DNA from: Lentisphaerota bacterium
GTDB lineage: Bacteria > Verrucomicrobiota > Lentisphaeria > Victivallales > Victivallaceae
DNA: 64,000 nt
Assembly: GCA_015061815.1 (NCBI GenBank)
Contig: SUVW01000001.1
Location: forward strand, 124,001 to 188,000
Direction: 5' to 3'
In this document: one piece after another, positions 1 to 8,664 of the stretch
Layout: every line of letters begins with the position of its first letter
Numbering within the stretch: the stretch's first letter is position 1
Translations under genes and position numbers: made by a program
Notes under the pieces: model-generated
Database searches by the model: none
What the model was told of the DNA's origin: nothing
What the model saw: the letters and a program-made list of their open reading frames with translations, nothing else

Positions 1-1
1 T

Positions 2-1015
2 GCCAAAGGTCTGCGTTTGTGGAAAAATCCCAAAGATAAGATCTTGAGCACATGGGTGATCGGGCCGCCGACGCACTCTTATGCGGACTTCATTTCGGCG
101 GTGACCAATGTTTCCGGCGGTCGCGGGCGGCTGCTCTATGAGGTGTACAACCGGGCGCAGTACAATAAGACAGATGCGGAAAACTACATCCGTCAGACGG
201 CGCAGCATGTGGCACTTTACAAGGATATTTCTCCGGGATTATTCAACAACATTTCGGTGATCCTCGGCAACTTCTCCTATGCCCCGCTGATTTCACTGGA
301 TAATATTCCGACGGTGGACTTCCGCTACTATCTGGATATGCAGATGAATCTGCTGGCCAATCATCCGGGACTTGACGGACTTGGCGGTGTGGGTTACTGG
401 GGTTCGATGAATTGTGATGAGGAGATCCTGCGCTGGTGTTTTGCGCTGTTGAAACACTACTGCATAGAGGGCAACACCACGATGCTGTCGGATAAATACG
501 GTTTCACCTACCATTTGAATATTCTGAAAAATCCGGATTTTGAAGACGGCCTGAATAACTGGCAGGTCACCGGCAAAGTTGAAGCCGGGAAGAAAAAGGA
601 TTTCGGCAGCAAATTTCAGAAGCGTTACGGTTCAGCCTATACGCAGGGTGACACATTCGCGCTCTTTACCCGGGAAGAAGGTCAACCCTCGGAAGTGCGC
701 CAGAAGATCACCGGACTTACGCCGGGGAAACTCTATTCAGTATACTATATGGCGGCAGATTACGATGATGTGCAGAAGGAAAAATACAATGCCAAACGTA
801 TCGGACTGACGCTCACCATTCCCGGTGCGGTGATAATCCGCCGGAGCTATTTTATTGATGACAGGAAAAGTATGAAAGCATGTATGAACAGCTGCAAATA
901 TATATTCCGGGCCAAAAGCAGTGAAGCGGAACTGGTCTTCAACAACCGCAAAGCTCTTCCCGGTGAAAAGCAGATGTTGAATTATATTACGGTCAGACCG
1001 TATTTTGAACGTTGA
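2..1015 (+). CDS. Exported glycoside-hydrolase-like protein, C-terminal part (5' end outside window)
   Basis: The frame is open from the left edge and ends in TGA at 1013-1015, so this is the last 337 or so codons of a longer gene. It aligns along its whole length with the C-terminal half of the 830-residue protein at 5315-7807. Shared blocks include [15 protein letters not shown] against [33 protein letters not shown] against GKVGFWGTYAADEEIARW, the [16 protein letters not shown] block, and an ending with [19 protein letters not shown]. The first part resembles the end of a TIM-barrel hydrolase domain. The last 160 residues look like a beta-sandwich carbohydrate-binding module ([15 protein letters not shown]). 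The protein is probably exported, as its paralogue has a signal peptide. Family and substrate are not identified. Confidence 0.8.
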   Translation, partial: AKGLRLWKNPKDKILSTWVIGPPTHSYADFISAVTNVSGGRGRLLYEVYNRAQYNKTDAENYIRQTAQHVALYKDISPGLFNNISVILGNFSYAPLISLDNIPTVDFRYYLDMQMNLLANHPGLDGLGGVGYWGSMNCDEEILRWCFALLKHYCIEGNTTMLSDKYGFTYHLNILKNPDFEDGLNNWQVTGKVEAGKKKDFGSKFQKRYGSAYTQGDTFALFTREEGQPSEVRQKITGLTPGKLYSVYYMAADYDDVQKEKYNAKRIGLTLTIPGAVIIRRSYFIDDRKSMKACMNSCKYIFRAKSSEAELVFNNRKALPGEKQMLNYITVRPYFER

Positions 1016-1038
1016 ACCAATTAAAAAGGAGTGTCAAA

Positions 1039-1812
1039 ATGAAAAAATCAATGCTTTTGAACAATCTTTATTCATCGGAACGCGTTCCGATGAATGCCCG
1101 CCGGGCATTCACGCTGATCGAGCTTCTGGTTGTCATCGCCATTATTGCCATCCTCGCCGCGATCCTGCTGCCGGCCCTCAACTCCGCCCGTGAGCGCGGT
1201 CATGCCGCCAGCTGTATCAATAATTTGAAGCAGATAAGCGGTTTTTTTATACAGTATGCTGATGCCAATGATGACTTTTTAATTCCTTGGAATATGCAAT
1301 ACGCAGGAGGAGCTTCAAAACAACTTTGGCCTGCTACATTCAGAATTTTTATGGGATTAACCTCTTCTGACTATGAACAGATAGACTACCTTTTTTGTCC
1401 CAAACGCAAACGAATCACTGATTATGGTTACAGCAATTTTGCAGAATACGTCAGTTATGGAGTTCTTGAATATGGTCCAACCCGTTGGGCTGCTGACACG
1501 ACCAACACGGTACATCATCCTTTAAAAGTGACACGTATCAAAAACCCGTCATCAACAATCCTTTTGAGCGATTCTTTCTACTATCACTCCAGCGGTCAAT
1601 ATGCCAATACCGGCTATTACCACATCAACAATACTGCTGCCGGGGCAGGAAAAGGAGAATCCAACGGCACCGGCAATATGGCAGGAGTTCACAACAAATC
1701 CGACAATATTGCCTTCTGTGACGGCCATGTGGAGGCGGTTTCCAAGGATGTCCTGCACTGGTGGCTGGATAACGGTACCAAACGCGTAACTGGAGAATTG
1801 GAAAGACCGTAA
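1039..1812 (+). CDS. Prepilin-type protein with H-X9-DG signature
   Basis: This 257-residue protein has a type IV prepilin N-terminus. A basic leader (MKKSMLL...NARRA) is followed by [24 protein letters not shown], with F24 the expected first mature residue, and continues [18 protein letters not shown]. The residue before the cleavage point is Ala rather than the classical Gly. The C-terminus carries [12 protein letters not shown], the H-X9-DG pattern of pseudopilin-like proteins abundant in Planctomycetes and Lentisphaerota. ATG 1039 is chosen over an upstream TTG because AGGAG at 1027-1031 sits 7 nt before it. The gene lies between two hydrolase-like genes and reads with them. Its role, perhaps in a secretion or pilus-like apparatus, is inferred only. 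The leader is encoded by nested inverted repeats at 1071-1110. Confidence 0.9.
   Translation: MKKSMLLNNLYSSERVPMNARRAFTLIELLVVIAIIAILAAILLPALNSARERGHAASCINNLKQISGFFIQYADANDDFLIPWNMQYAGGASKQLWPATFRIFMGLTSSDYEQIDYLFCPKRKRITDYGYSNFAEYVSYGVLEYGPTRWAADTTNTVHHPLKVTRIKNPSSTILLSDSFYYHSSGQYANTGYYHINNTAAGAGKGESNGTGNMAGVHNKSDNIAFCDGHVEAVSKDVLHWWLDNGTKRVTGELERP
1071..1094. repeat. 24-bp perfect palindrome inside prepilin leader
   Basis: The half-site TTCATCGGAACG is followed directly by its exact reverse complement, with no spacer. It lies in the codons for the prepilin leader (residues about 11-19) and overlaps the next hairpin (1092-1110) by three bases. Confidence 0.95.
1092..1110. repeat. Hairpin ending on the prepilin Phe codon
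   Basis: GAATGCCC (1092-1099), loop GCC, GGGCATTC (1103-1110) form a perfect 8-bp stem. The last three bases of the 3' arm are the TTC codon of the FTLIELL cleavage motif. Confidence 0.95.
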
Positions 1813-1815
1813 CGT

Positions 1816-3837
1816 ATGACGATGCCATCACAGGAAACGTGGATTTGGACGGAGCTGCTGGCCTTTGACTGTACAGCTCCGGATTGCGGAGTAAAAGCGT
1901 ATATCGACCGTCTGGGATTCGTCCCGGACGGGATATCCGCACTGCTCTCGGCGGTGGATTTTGTCCTGCTTCACAAGGGCATGGATGAGGAGTATGAACT
2001 CTTCCCCGATGTCTGTTCCCGCTTCGGACACGCCCGGAATGAGGAGAGAGAAAGACAGAAGTGGACCAACTTCACCCTCCGCAAATTGATTGCCGAACTC
2101 CACAAATATCAGATCAAGGTCTTTGTTTCGGTATTTATTCTCAATCTGCATAATAAATATCATGATGAATTCGTTTCCACCCATCCGGAAATCCGCATGG
2201 GCGACAAGATCTACGGTCTGGATAACGCGATCTCTTTCCTCTCGCGCCTTGAAGACGGAACCCTTTTTGAGGATATCTTTATCCCCAAACTGGTCGATGT
2301 ACTGCGCGATTACGGCTTTGACGGCTGGCACGGTGCCGACGGTCAGGGCCCGGGATGGAATTTGACCCATTCGGATTCTTCCGACAGTTTCGTTTTCCAA
2401 TTCGCCGAATATCTCGGCAAAGATAAACTTCCGGCGAAATTTCTGGAAAAAGCCGACCATTCCGAAGAATTGATGGCCGAAAGACTCGACTATATCTGGC
2501 AGAATTTCCGCCGTCAATGGGCGGAATTTACTTCAGAGTGCTGGATAAGATTCTGGCGCAAGGCCGCTTGCGCCGTACACGGCTGCGGCGGCGAAGTGAT
2601 GATAAATTCACCTTTTGCCAAGTCCGTCTTTGAATCCATCTTTTACTTCGGGCTGGACTACCGCAAACTTGCCGCTTTGAAAATCGATTATCTGCTCACC
2701 GAATCCGTGACCACCAGCTGCGCTCTGAATTACGGAAACTATGAGCGCGTATTCGACTTCAGTGCCATGATCGCCGAAATGCGCGCCGTCCTGCCGGATA
2801 TGAAAATCATCGTTATGCCCGGAGTCAAAGATGTGGTGGAGAGTTACGATGCCCTCCGCCATGCCCCCTGCCGTCTGGAACGGGATATCTTTGCCAATGT
2901 CAACCAGAGCATTCTGCTGGATTCGCAGATCCGCCGTGCCGCCGATGGACATTTGATCTGTCTGGGCGACGGGATATCACGTGATGAGTGGAAGCATCTG
3001 GCTGATATCCGGCAGATGTCATTCGGCTTTGATATCGCCCGCGCCGGAGAGATCACATGGATGGTATCACCGGAAATTTTCGATCCACTGGTCGATGAAT
3101 ATGAAAAATTCGGCACCATGCCGCCATATCAATTCACCGCCAGACTGGTCGAAACCCAGAATCTGGATATCTCTTGCGTCACCCTGCCGGAAAATCTGGA
3201 AAAAGTGGAGCAGCCGCTTTTCGTGCCGATGTTCAATCTTTACAGCAGTGAATGCAAAGCAAAAATCCTTGCCCGCAAAGGTTTAACCATTCTGATGGGG
3301 CGGCTGGAAGATGCCGGATTACCCGGAAATATCCCGCTCGTCACCTGCCGTCTGGCAGAAAATTACACCCTCTTCTGCGCGGTACTCAACGGTAATAAAT
3401 ATGATCCCGTAACCGTTCCCGCGCCCGAAGATGCCAAACCTTTTGACTGGAAGCCCACTTATATGAAATTCATATCCACCCGGATCCCCCGCACGGAAAT
3501 TCCCGAAGCATTCTTCGACGCCGCCGGAAAGATCATCCGGGCAAGTCTGCCGCCGTCACCGCTGCTCAATGCCGATGACGGCGTAAGCACCATGAATTTC
3601 ACCGACTCCGACGGTAATCAGTGGATCGCTCTGTTGAACCACAACGATACCTACAAGGTCGCCCGGTATCAGCTCCCGGCAAGCGGGATCAAACTTGAGA
3701 AAAAAAGTCCGTTCCCCTACTCTCCGGTACATTCCGCCGGCGGATTCATCGCTCTGGATGAGCATGATTCCCCCTTGCATTTGCCGCCGAGAGGGATTAT
3801 ATTAATAAAAGGAACCGCCGCCGGAAATCTTCAATGA
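1816..3837 (+). CDS. Putative TIM-barrel glycoside-hydrolase-like protein
   Basis: This 673-residue protein has no signal peptide. The N-terminal 450 residues read like a (beta/alpha)8 sugar hydrolase. Strands ending in acidic or aromatic residues include YQIKVFVSVFILNLHN, YGFDGWHGADGQGPGW (about 165-185) and LKIDYLLTESVTTS. A second half (EIPEAFFDAAGKIIRASLPPSP..., DGNQWIALLNHNDTYKVARYQLP) looks like a beta-sandwich domain common after such barrels. ATG 1816 follows the prepilin stop by 3 nt, with GGAAAG about 10 nt upstream and a second ATG two codons in. The position between exported hydrolase-like genes and a GH20 gene supports glycan catabolism. I do not recognise the specific family. 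Confidence 0.75.
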   Translation: MTMPSQETWIWTELLAFDCTAPDCGVKAYIDRLGFVPDGISALLSAVDFVLLHKGMDEEYELFPDVCSRFGHARNEERERQKWTNFTLRKLIAELHKYQIKVFVSVFILNLHNKYHDEFVSTHPEIRMGDKIYGLDNAISFLSRLEDGTLFEDIFIPKLVDVLRDYGFDGWHGADGQGPGWNLTHSDSSDSFVFQFAEYLGKDKLPAKFLEKADHSEELMAERLDYIWQNFRRQWAEFTSECWIRFWRKAACAVHGCGGEVMINSPFAKSVFESIFYFGLDYRKLAALKIDYLLTESVTTSCALNYGNYERVFDFSAMIAEMRAVLPDMKIIVMPGVKDVVESYDALRHAPCRLERDIFANVNQSILLDSQIRRAADGHLICLGDGISRDEWKHLADIRQMSFGFDIARAGEITWMVSPEIFDPLVDEYEKFGTMPPYQFTARLVETQNLDISCVTLPENLEKVEQPLFVPMFNLYSSECKAKILARKGLTILMGRLEDAGLPGNIPLVTCRLAENYTLFCAVLNGNKYDPVTVPAPEDAKPFDWKPTYMKFISTRIPRTEIPEAFFDAAGKIIRASLPPSPLLNADDGVSTMNFTDSDGNQWIALLNHNDTYKVARYQLPASGIKLEKKSPFPYSPVHSAGGFIALDEHDSPLHLPPRGIILIKGTAAGNLQ

Positions 3838-3876
3838 TTTTCAGCCGCAGTTCCCTCCACAAAAAGGAAAAACAAA

Positions 3877-4665
3877 ATGAAAAAAACATTGTCCGGTGTC
3901 ATGTTTCTGGCGGCTGTCGCACTGTCCGCAGAAGTTGTCACATTCAACACCCCCGCTGACTGGCGGCGAAGCAAAGATTTCATCCCCGTTGAAAACGGCG
4001 CACTGCAAATCAAAACTTCCAACCATCTCTCCGCCAGAAAAAGCATTCCTGTCGACCCGGAAAAAAGTTACAAGTTGTCCATGAAGATCCGGCGCGCCCC
4101 CGGTTCAGCCAAAGAACCGCAGGTCTACCTGTCCGCAGTGCCTTTCAATGAAGAAGGACGCACCATACACATGCAGCATGTCACTCCCCTTAAAGGCAGT
4201 GATGCCGTTCTGACCGCCGATTGCACCAAAGAAAGTACCGAATTGCTGGTCAAACCGGAAGATGAGCGTTACTGGGCCCCCATCAAATCATGGAGAGTCC
4301 AATTCTATGCCGCCAAAGATTTTTCCGATCTGCCCAACTTTGCTGTTTCCAACAATATCAGCAAAATCGACAAAATGGGCGACGGCGTGATCAAAGTCAC
4401 CCTGCGCGGCCCCGCCGGTATCGAAGGCAAAGCCGGTACCCCCGTCCGGATCACCCAGGGCGGTGCGTATATGTATCTGGCATCAATAAAACCGACTGAA
4501 CAATGGCAGGATGTCACCGCCACCGTCAAAGGCGTGAGCGACATGGGTTGGAGCAATACGGTCTTTCCGGCCGGTACCTGCACTTTCGCCCCTGCGCTGC
4601 TGGCAAACTGGGGGTCTTCCGGTTCAGTTTTTGAAATAAAAGACTTTAAAGTGGAAGAGTTGTAA
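3877..4665 (+). CDS. Secreted carbohydrate-binding-like protein
   Basis: This 262-residue protein has a clear Sec signal peptide (MKKTLSGVMFLAAVALSAE, cleavage near residue 18). The mature part is beta-rich, with the pattern of CBM4/9- or CBM16-like jelly-roll modules (SYKLSMKIRRAPGS, KSWRVQFYAAKDFSDLPNFAVSN, GSSGSVFEIKDFKVEEL at the end). AAGGAA precedes the ATG at a normal distance. There is no catalytic motif. It follows the TIM-barrel gene by 39 nt and precedes a HAD phosphatase by 4 nt, so it is probably in the same transcript. A ligand-binding role at the cell surface or outside the cell is inferred from architecture only. Confidence 0.75.
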   Translation: MKKTLSGVMFLAAVALSAEVVTFNTPADWRRSKDFIPVENGALQIKTSNHLSARKSIPVDPEKSYKLSMKIRRAPGSAKEPQVYLSAVPFNEEGRTIHMQHVTPLKGSDAVLTADCTKESTELLVKPEDERYWAPIKSWRVQFYAAKDFSDLPNFAVSNNISKIDKMGDGVIKVTLRGPAGIEGKAGTPVRITQGGAYMYLASIKPTEQWQDVTATVKGVSDMGWSNTVFPAGTCTFAPALLANWGSSGSVFEIKDFKVEEL

Positions 4666-4669
4666 AAAA

Positions 4670-5314
4670 ATGAATAAACTGGTCATTTTTGATCTTGACG
4701 GCACCCTCATTGATTCGGTCGGCGGCATCGCCCGTTCAGTAAACCGCACCCGGGCTGACTTCGGTTTTGCAGAACTGGAAGAATCCGTCATCACCGCATT
4801 TACCGGTGACGGAGCTAAAAAATTACTGGAACGTTCCTGCGCCGACGTCACGCTGCCGGTCTCCATCGACGAGGCAGTGCAGGTCATGATCCGGAATTAT
4901 GCCGATGACCCGTTGTACCATACTTATCTCTACGACGGCGTTAAAGAGGGCTTGAGCCAACTGAAAAACGCCGGATGGATCACCGCAGTGGTCAGCAATA
5001 AACCCCAAACCGTTGCCGAAAAAATAATTTCCGGCCTGGGGATCGCCGAACTGCTCGATGAAAATATCGGAGGCGGAGCCGGTTTCCCGCTGAAACCGGC
5101 TCCCGATGCCATGCTTTTTCTGTTGGATAAATATGGTGCCAAAGCGGAAAATTCCTACATCGCAGGCGACAATCATACCGATATGAATGCCGCACGCAAT
5201 GCAAAAATGAACAGTATATTCTGCCGTTACGGATTCGGTGTGAAACTTGATTCCGTGTCCACTGTCGAAGTGGACGATTTCTACCAATTGACCAATTACC
5301 TGTTAGATAAATAA
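4670..5314 (+). CDS. HAD-superfamily phosphatase, phosphoglycolate phosphatase-like
   Basis: This is a 214-residue cytoplasmic phosphatase. HAD motif I is FDLDGTLIDS (D8 nucleophile, D10 acid/base), motif II is VVSNKP, motif III is the Lys in PLKPAPD, and motif IV is AGDNHTDMNAARNA. A helical cap lies between motifs I and II (subclass I). Family members hydrolyse small phosphates such as 2-phosphoglycolate or sugar phosphates; the substrate cannot be read from the sequence. The gene sits between two exported carbohydrate-active genes, suggesting sugar-phosphate turnover. Its TAA (5312-5314) directly abuts the next ATG (5315), so coupled translation is likely. Confidence 0.88.
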   Translation: MNKLVIFDLDGTLIDSVGGIARSVNRTRADFGFAELEESVITAFTGDGAKKLLERSCADVTLPVSIDEAVQVMIRNYADDPLYHTYLYDGVKEGLSQLKNAGWITAVVSNKPQTVAEKIISGLGIAELLDENIGGGAGFPLKPAPDAMLFLLDKYGAKAENSYIAGDNHTDMNAARNAKMNSIFCRYGFGVKLDSVSTVEVDDFYQLTNYLLDK

Positions 5315-7807
5315 ATGAAAAAATTTTTCCTGTTTTCCCTTATGGCGGTACTGTATACTTTTGCCGCCAATGCCAAAGAATTGATCATCAATGGCTCGTT
5401 TGAAGCCAAAGACCGTTCTTTCCCGACTGCCTGGATGCCGTTGACCCGTTCCGGCGCGCAGGTGCAGTACTTCCGCGAAGGCGGCCCGGATAACAAACCT
5501 TTTATCCGTCTGACCTCCCCCAAAGCCCCCGCACAGCTCCATCAGACCAATCTGAAACTGGTCAAAGGCGAAAAATATCTCGTCGGCGCATGGTTCCGCA
5601 CCAAAAACGCCGTCAACCGCATGTCCGGTATCCGCGTGGCCAGCAGTTCCAACCACATGGAACGCGAAGGCGATCACCTGCTGGTCGGCCTGCCGGAAAA
5701 TCTTCCGCAGTGGCGGTACTTTGAAAGAGTCATCACTCTCCCCGCCGAAGAAAAACCGCTCTACCCCTATTATGATGTGGAGTTGATCCTCGATGCCGGC
5801 GGCGGCGAATTGGATATCGCCGGAGTCACCCTCAAACCGATGACCGAAATCGCCAAAAGAGATTCCAAAACCCTGATGGAAAATGTCGCGCCCACTCTGG
5901 TGCCGCTGAATATTCTCTACTATCTGCCCGCCGACAATGCCGCCATCGAATTCCGCTGGGTCGGCCCTTTCGCCGGTGGTGATCCGGAAAATTCCGAATG
6001 TGAATTTTATTTTTCACACGACAAAAAAACCGTCAAAGCTCCTTTTACTTTTGACCGTTTCAAAGTCGATTTCGGCAGGCTTACCGCAAAAAAACCCCAG
6101 AGCATGCGCATCCGGATCATCAGCAAAACTTCCGGAAAAATCTGGTATGAGGAATCTTATGCCGTCCGGGCGATGAATATCCCGCAGCTTCCGGAAAAAT
6201 CCAGACAGCTCAATAATATCGTTACCGAAGTTTTCAACGGCAAAGTCAAAGACGGTGAAACCGTCAAAATCACCAACAACCGTTACGGTTTTGTCCTCTT
6301 CCACTTCGACGCCGACGGCGGCAAACCTTTCACCGTTTCGCTGGACGGCAAAAAACTTTTCAATGAGAAATTTCAGCAGAGCGAAGTTATCCGCGACCTC
6401 GATCCCGGAGTTTTTGCGGTAAAAGTTTCCGGAGCTTCCGGAAAACTTCAGGTGCGCCTGATCCCCGACGTGATGACATTTGCCCTGATGACTCCGCGTA
6501 TGCCGGGAAACGGCAGATATGATTGGGAATTTGCCAAAAAATATCTCCTGCCCGGATTGACGACCATCAATGTCGCCGGTTTTACCAAAGAACAATTCGC
6601 TGAATTAAATCAGCTCGGCAGAAAATATCTGGAAAATTACGGTATTCAGAATTGGGCCAATCCCAACGTCCCGGAAGATGATCTGAACCGGATACTGAAA
6701 AGCAAAGCTTTCCGCAATCCTTACAGTCACGGCACCACAATGGATGAATCAGAGTGCTTCTACCCGGTCATGCTCGATCCGTACGCCTACGCTCTGAAAA
6801 AATTCACCAACCCGTATGATAAACAGGTCGTCACCTATCAGACCGGTCCGGTGACCGACGCGCTGCTCAATGCCATTTCCGCCGCAGCCAATGTCACCGG
6901 AGGCAAATCATACATGGCCTTTGAATTGTATCCGCGCGGCGAAGAGAATATGCGCGACGTGCAGGCTATGTTGAGCAATGCCGCGCAGGAGTGGAATATG
7001 TTCCGTGACTGTGCGCCGGGACTCTTTTCCAAAGCCGGTGTCTGCTGGGGCAACTTCTCCTGTCCGCCGAATATCTCTCTGGCCCACTACCCGGATATCG
7101 ATTACAAGGTGATCATCGATATGAAAATGCATGCTGTCGCCAATGATCCGGCATTCAACGGCGTGGGCAAAGTCGGCTTCTGGGGAACTTATGCCGCCGA
7201 TGAAGAGATCGCCCGCTGGAGCTTCCGGGTGATGCGCCACTACGCTTTTGAAGGTAAAAAAGAGCTGCTTTCCAAGCAGTACGGCTTTGCCCTCAAACCC
7301 GGATTCCTCAAAAATCCGGCATTTACCGACGGCTTGAAACACTGGGATGTTTCCGGCAATGTGGTCAAAGAGTTCTACCCCGGATACGGCAAAAACTCCA
7401 TCAAATTTCACGGTTCCAAAGGTGCAGGCGATGACTTCGCTCTCTTTACCAAAGAACCGGGCAAAGTCGCCAGATTGAGCCAGGAAGCCAAAGGATTGGA
7501 AAAGGGCAAAAAGTATCTCCTCTACTTCTACGTCGGAGATTATGATGATGTGATCTGCAACCGGCAGAAAATCAGCGAATTGCCGCTGAATGTCACCCTC
7601 GAAGATGCCGAAATCACCGATCACACCCATTACAACGGCAGAGCCACCAAAAGCAATCATGCCTATGTAAATATCCATAAAATCATTTTCACCGCCAAAG
7701 ATGATGAAGTCAAACTGACTTTTGACAATAAAAATGCGCCGGATGGAAGTATGTTGATGCTCAACTACATCTGCCTGCGTCCATACTATGACAAAGAGGA
7801 GTTATAA
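5315..7807 (+). CDS. Large exported glycoside-hydrolase-like protein, paralogue of the gene at 2-1015
   Basis: This 830-residue protein has a signal peptide (MKKFFLFSLMAVLYTFAANA). An N-terminal carbohydrate-binding-like module follows (ELIINGSFEAKDRSFPTAW, about 22-175). Next come an Ig-like segment and a central region that resembles a TIM-barrel hydrolase (about 390-650; TTMDESECFYPVMLDPYAY, YMAFELYPRG, KVGFWGTYAADEEIARW). A C-terminal module (NPAFTDGLKHWDVSG, about 665-830) has the same ...N.F..GL..W pattern as the N-terminus. Acidic pairs in these segments could be catalytic, but I cannot assign a family. No strong ribosome site is seen; the ATG abuts the stop of the HAD gene. The truncated first gene of the window is its paralogue. 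Confidence 0.8.
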   Translation: MKKFFLFSLMAVLYTFAANAKELIINGSFEAKDRSFPTAWMPLTRSGAQVQYFREGGPDNKPFIRLTSPKAPAQLHQTNLKLVKGEKYLVGAWFRTKNAVNRMSGIRVASSSNHMEREGDHLLVGLPENLPQWRYFERVITLPAEEKPLYPYYDVELILDAGGGELDIAGVTLKPMTEIAKRDSKTLMENVAPTLVPLNILYYLPADNAAIEFRWVGPFAGGDPENSECEFYFSHDKKTVKAPFTFDRFKVDFGRLTAKKPQSMRIRIISKTSGKIWYEESYAVRAMNIPQLPEKSRQLNNIVTEVFNGKVKDGETVKITNNRYGFVLFHFDADGGKPFTVSLDGKKLFNEKFQQSEVIRDLDPGVFAVKVSGASGKLQVRLIPDVMTFALMTPRMPGNGRYDWEFAKKYLLPGLTTINVAGFTKEQFAELNQLGRKYLENYGIQNWANPNVPEDDLNRILKSKAFRNPYSHGTTMDESECFYPVMLDPYAYALKKFTNPYDKQVVTYQTGPVTDALLNAISAAANVTGGKSYMAFELYPRGEENMRDVQAMLSNAAQEWNMFRDCAPGLFSKAGVCWGNFSCPPNISLAHYPDIDYKVIIDMKMHAVANDPAFNGVGKVGFWGTYAADEEIARWSFRVMRHYAFEGKKELLSKQYGFALKPGFLKNPAFTDGLKHWDVSGNVVKEFYPGYGKNSIKFHGSKGAGDDFALFTKEPGKVARLSQEAKGLEKGKKYLLYFYVGDYDDVICNRQKISELPLNVTLEDAEITDHTHYNGRATKSNHAYVNIHKIIFTAKDDEVKLTFDNKNAPDGSMLMLNYICLRPYYDKEEL

Positions 7808-7810
7808 GTC

Positions 7811-8551
7811 ATGAAATTGAGAGTGATGAGCTACAATGTCCAATCCGGTTTCGCCAACGGCAGAGAGATCCACAACTATCTTCCGCAAGCCGAACATATC
7901 GCATCCTATTCTCCGGATGTAGTCGCGCTGCAGGAGGTTTCCATCCGCCATCCATTCGGCAAACCGATCGACTATCCTACGCTCGTCGCCCGGCATCTCG
8001 GTATGAATTACGCTTTTGCCAAAGCGTTGGATTATGCCGATTATTTTCCCGGTTGCGACGGCTGTTACGGTGTGGCTGTCCTCTCAAAATATCCGGTGGA
8101 GCTGATCACATCGCTGATGCTTCCGGTGCCGGAAGGTATCGAACCGCGCACAGCGGTCATTACCCGTATCCACGCTCCGGAACCATTCTATATGATCAGC
8201 ACCCACCTCTCCTATCAGGGTGAATTTGAAGGCGATGCCGAAGGACGGATCGAACAATTGGCGACAATTTTCCGTTATCTGGATGCCAACGGTCTCTATC
8301 CTGCCATCCTTGCCGGTGATCTCAATTCCCAGCCGGATGATGCTTCCATCTACGCACTGCGGGAAAAATTTGATGTCTTCAACGACGGCAGAAGCGATCA
8401 GCCGACCGCCAATTCCCAAAAGTTCGGCTGGGTGCAGATCGACTATATCTCCGCCGCCCCCAAAGGCGCGGTCAGATGTGAAAAATTTTTCACCGGAAAC
8501 GATTGCACCGCCAGCGACCATTACGCCGTGCTGGCTGACCTTGAAATATAA
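7811..8551 (+). CDS. Endonuclease/exonuclease/phosphatase (EEP) family hydrolase
   Basis: This 246-residue metal-dependent phosphodiesterase or phosphatase has the family residues in order: N9 (SYNVQSG), E42 (LQEVS), H132 (ISTHLSY), D170 and N172 (AGDLNSQPDD), D211 (QIDYIS), and D236-H237 (SDHYAV). It is the usual length for the single-domain family and has no signal peptide. GAGGAG lies about 8 nt before ATG 7811, three bases after the preceding stop. Members act on nucleic acids, phospholipids or inositol phosphates. The surrounding glycan genes suggest a small-molecule phosphodiester rather than DNA, which is inference. A terminator-like hairpin follows at 8585. Confidence 0.88.
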   Translation: MKLRVMSYNVQSGFANGREIHNYLPQAEHIASYSPDVVALQEVSIRHPFGKPIDYPTLVARHLGMNYAFAKALDYADYFPGCDGCYGVAVLSKYPVELITSLMLPVPEGIEPRTAVITRIHAPEPFYMISTHLSYQGEFEGDAEGRIEQLATIFRYLDANGLYPAILAGDLNSQPDDASIYALREKFDVFNDGRSDQPTANSQKFGWVQIDYISAAPKGAVRCEKFFTGNDCTASDHYAVLADLEI

Positions 8552-8584
8552 GTTCAGCAGTGCTATATTAACATTTGTAAGTTG

Positions 8585-8622
8585 ATTTTCCCGGGATTCC
8601 CCGGGAAAATTGTAAATTTTTT
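8585..8622 (+). terminator. Intrinsic terminator-like hairpin after EEP gene
   Basis: ATTTTCCCGGG (8585-8595), loop ATTC and CCCGGGAAAAT (8600-8610) form a perfect 11-bp stem. A T-rich run begins about 5 nt later (attttttat). The offset of the T run makes it less than ideal. It separates the 1-8.5 kb operon from GH20. Confidence 0.65.
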
Positions 8623-8664
8623 ATATCCCAGAGGCTTTTGCCTGATTCAACAAGGAGAAAACTG

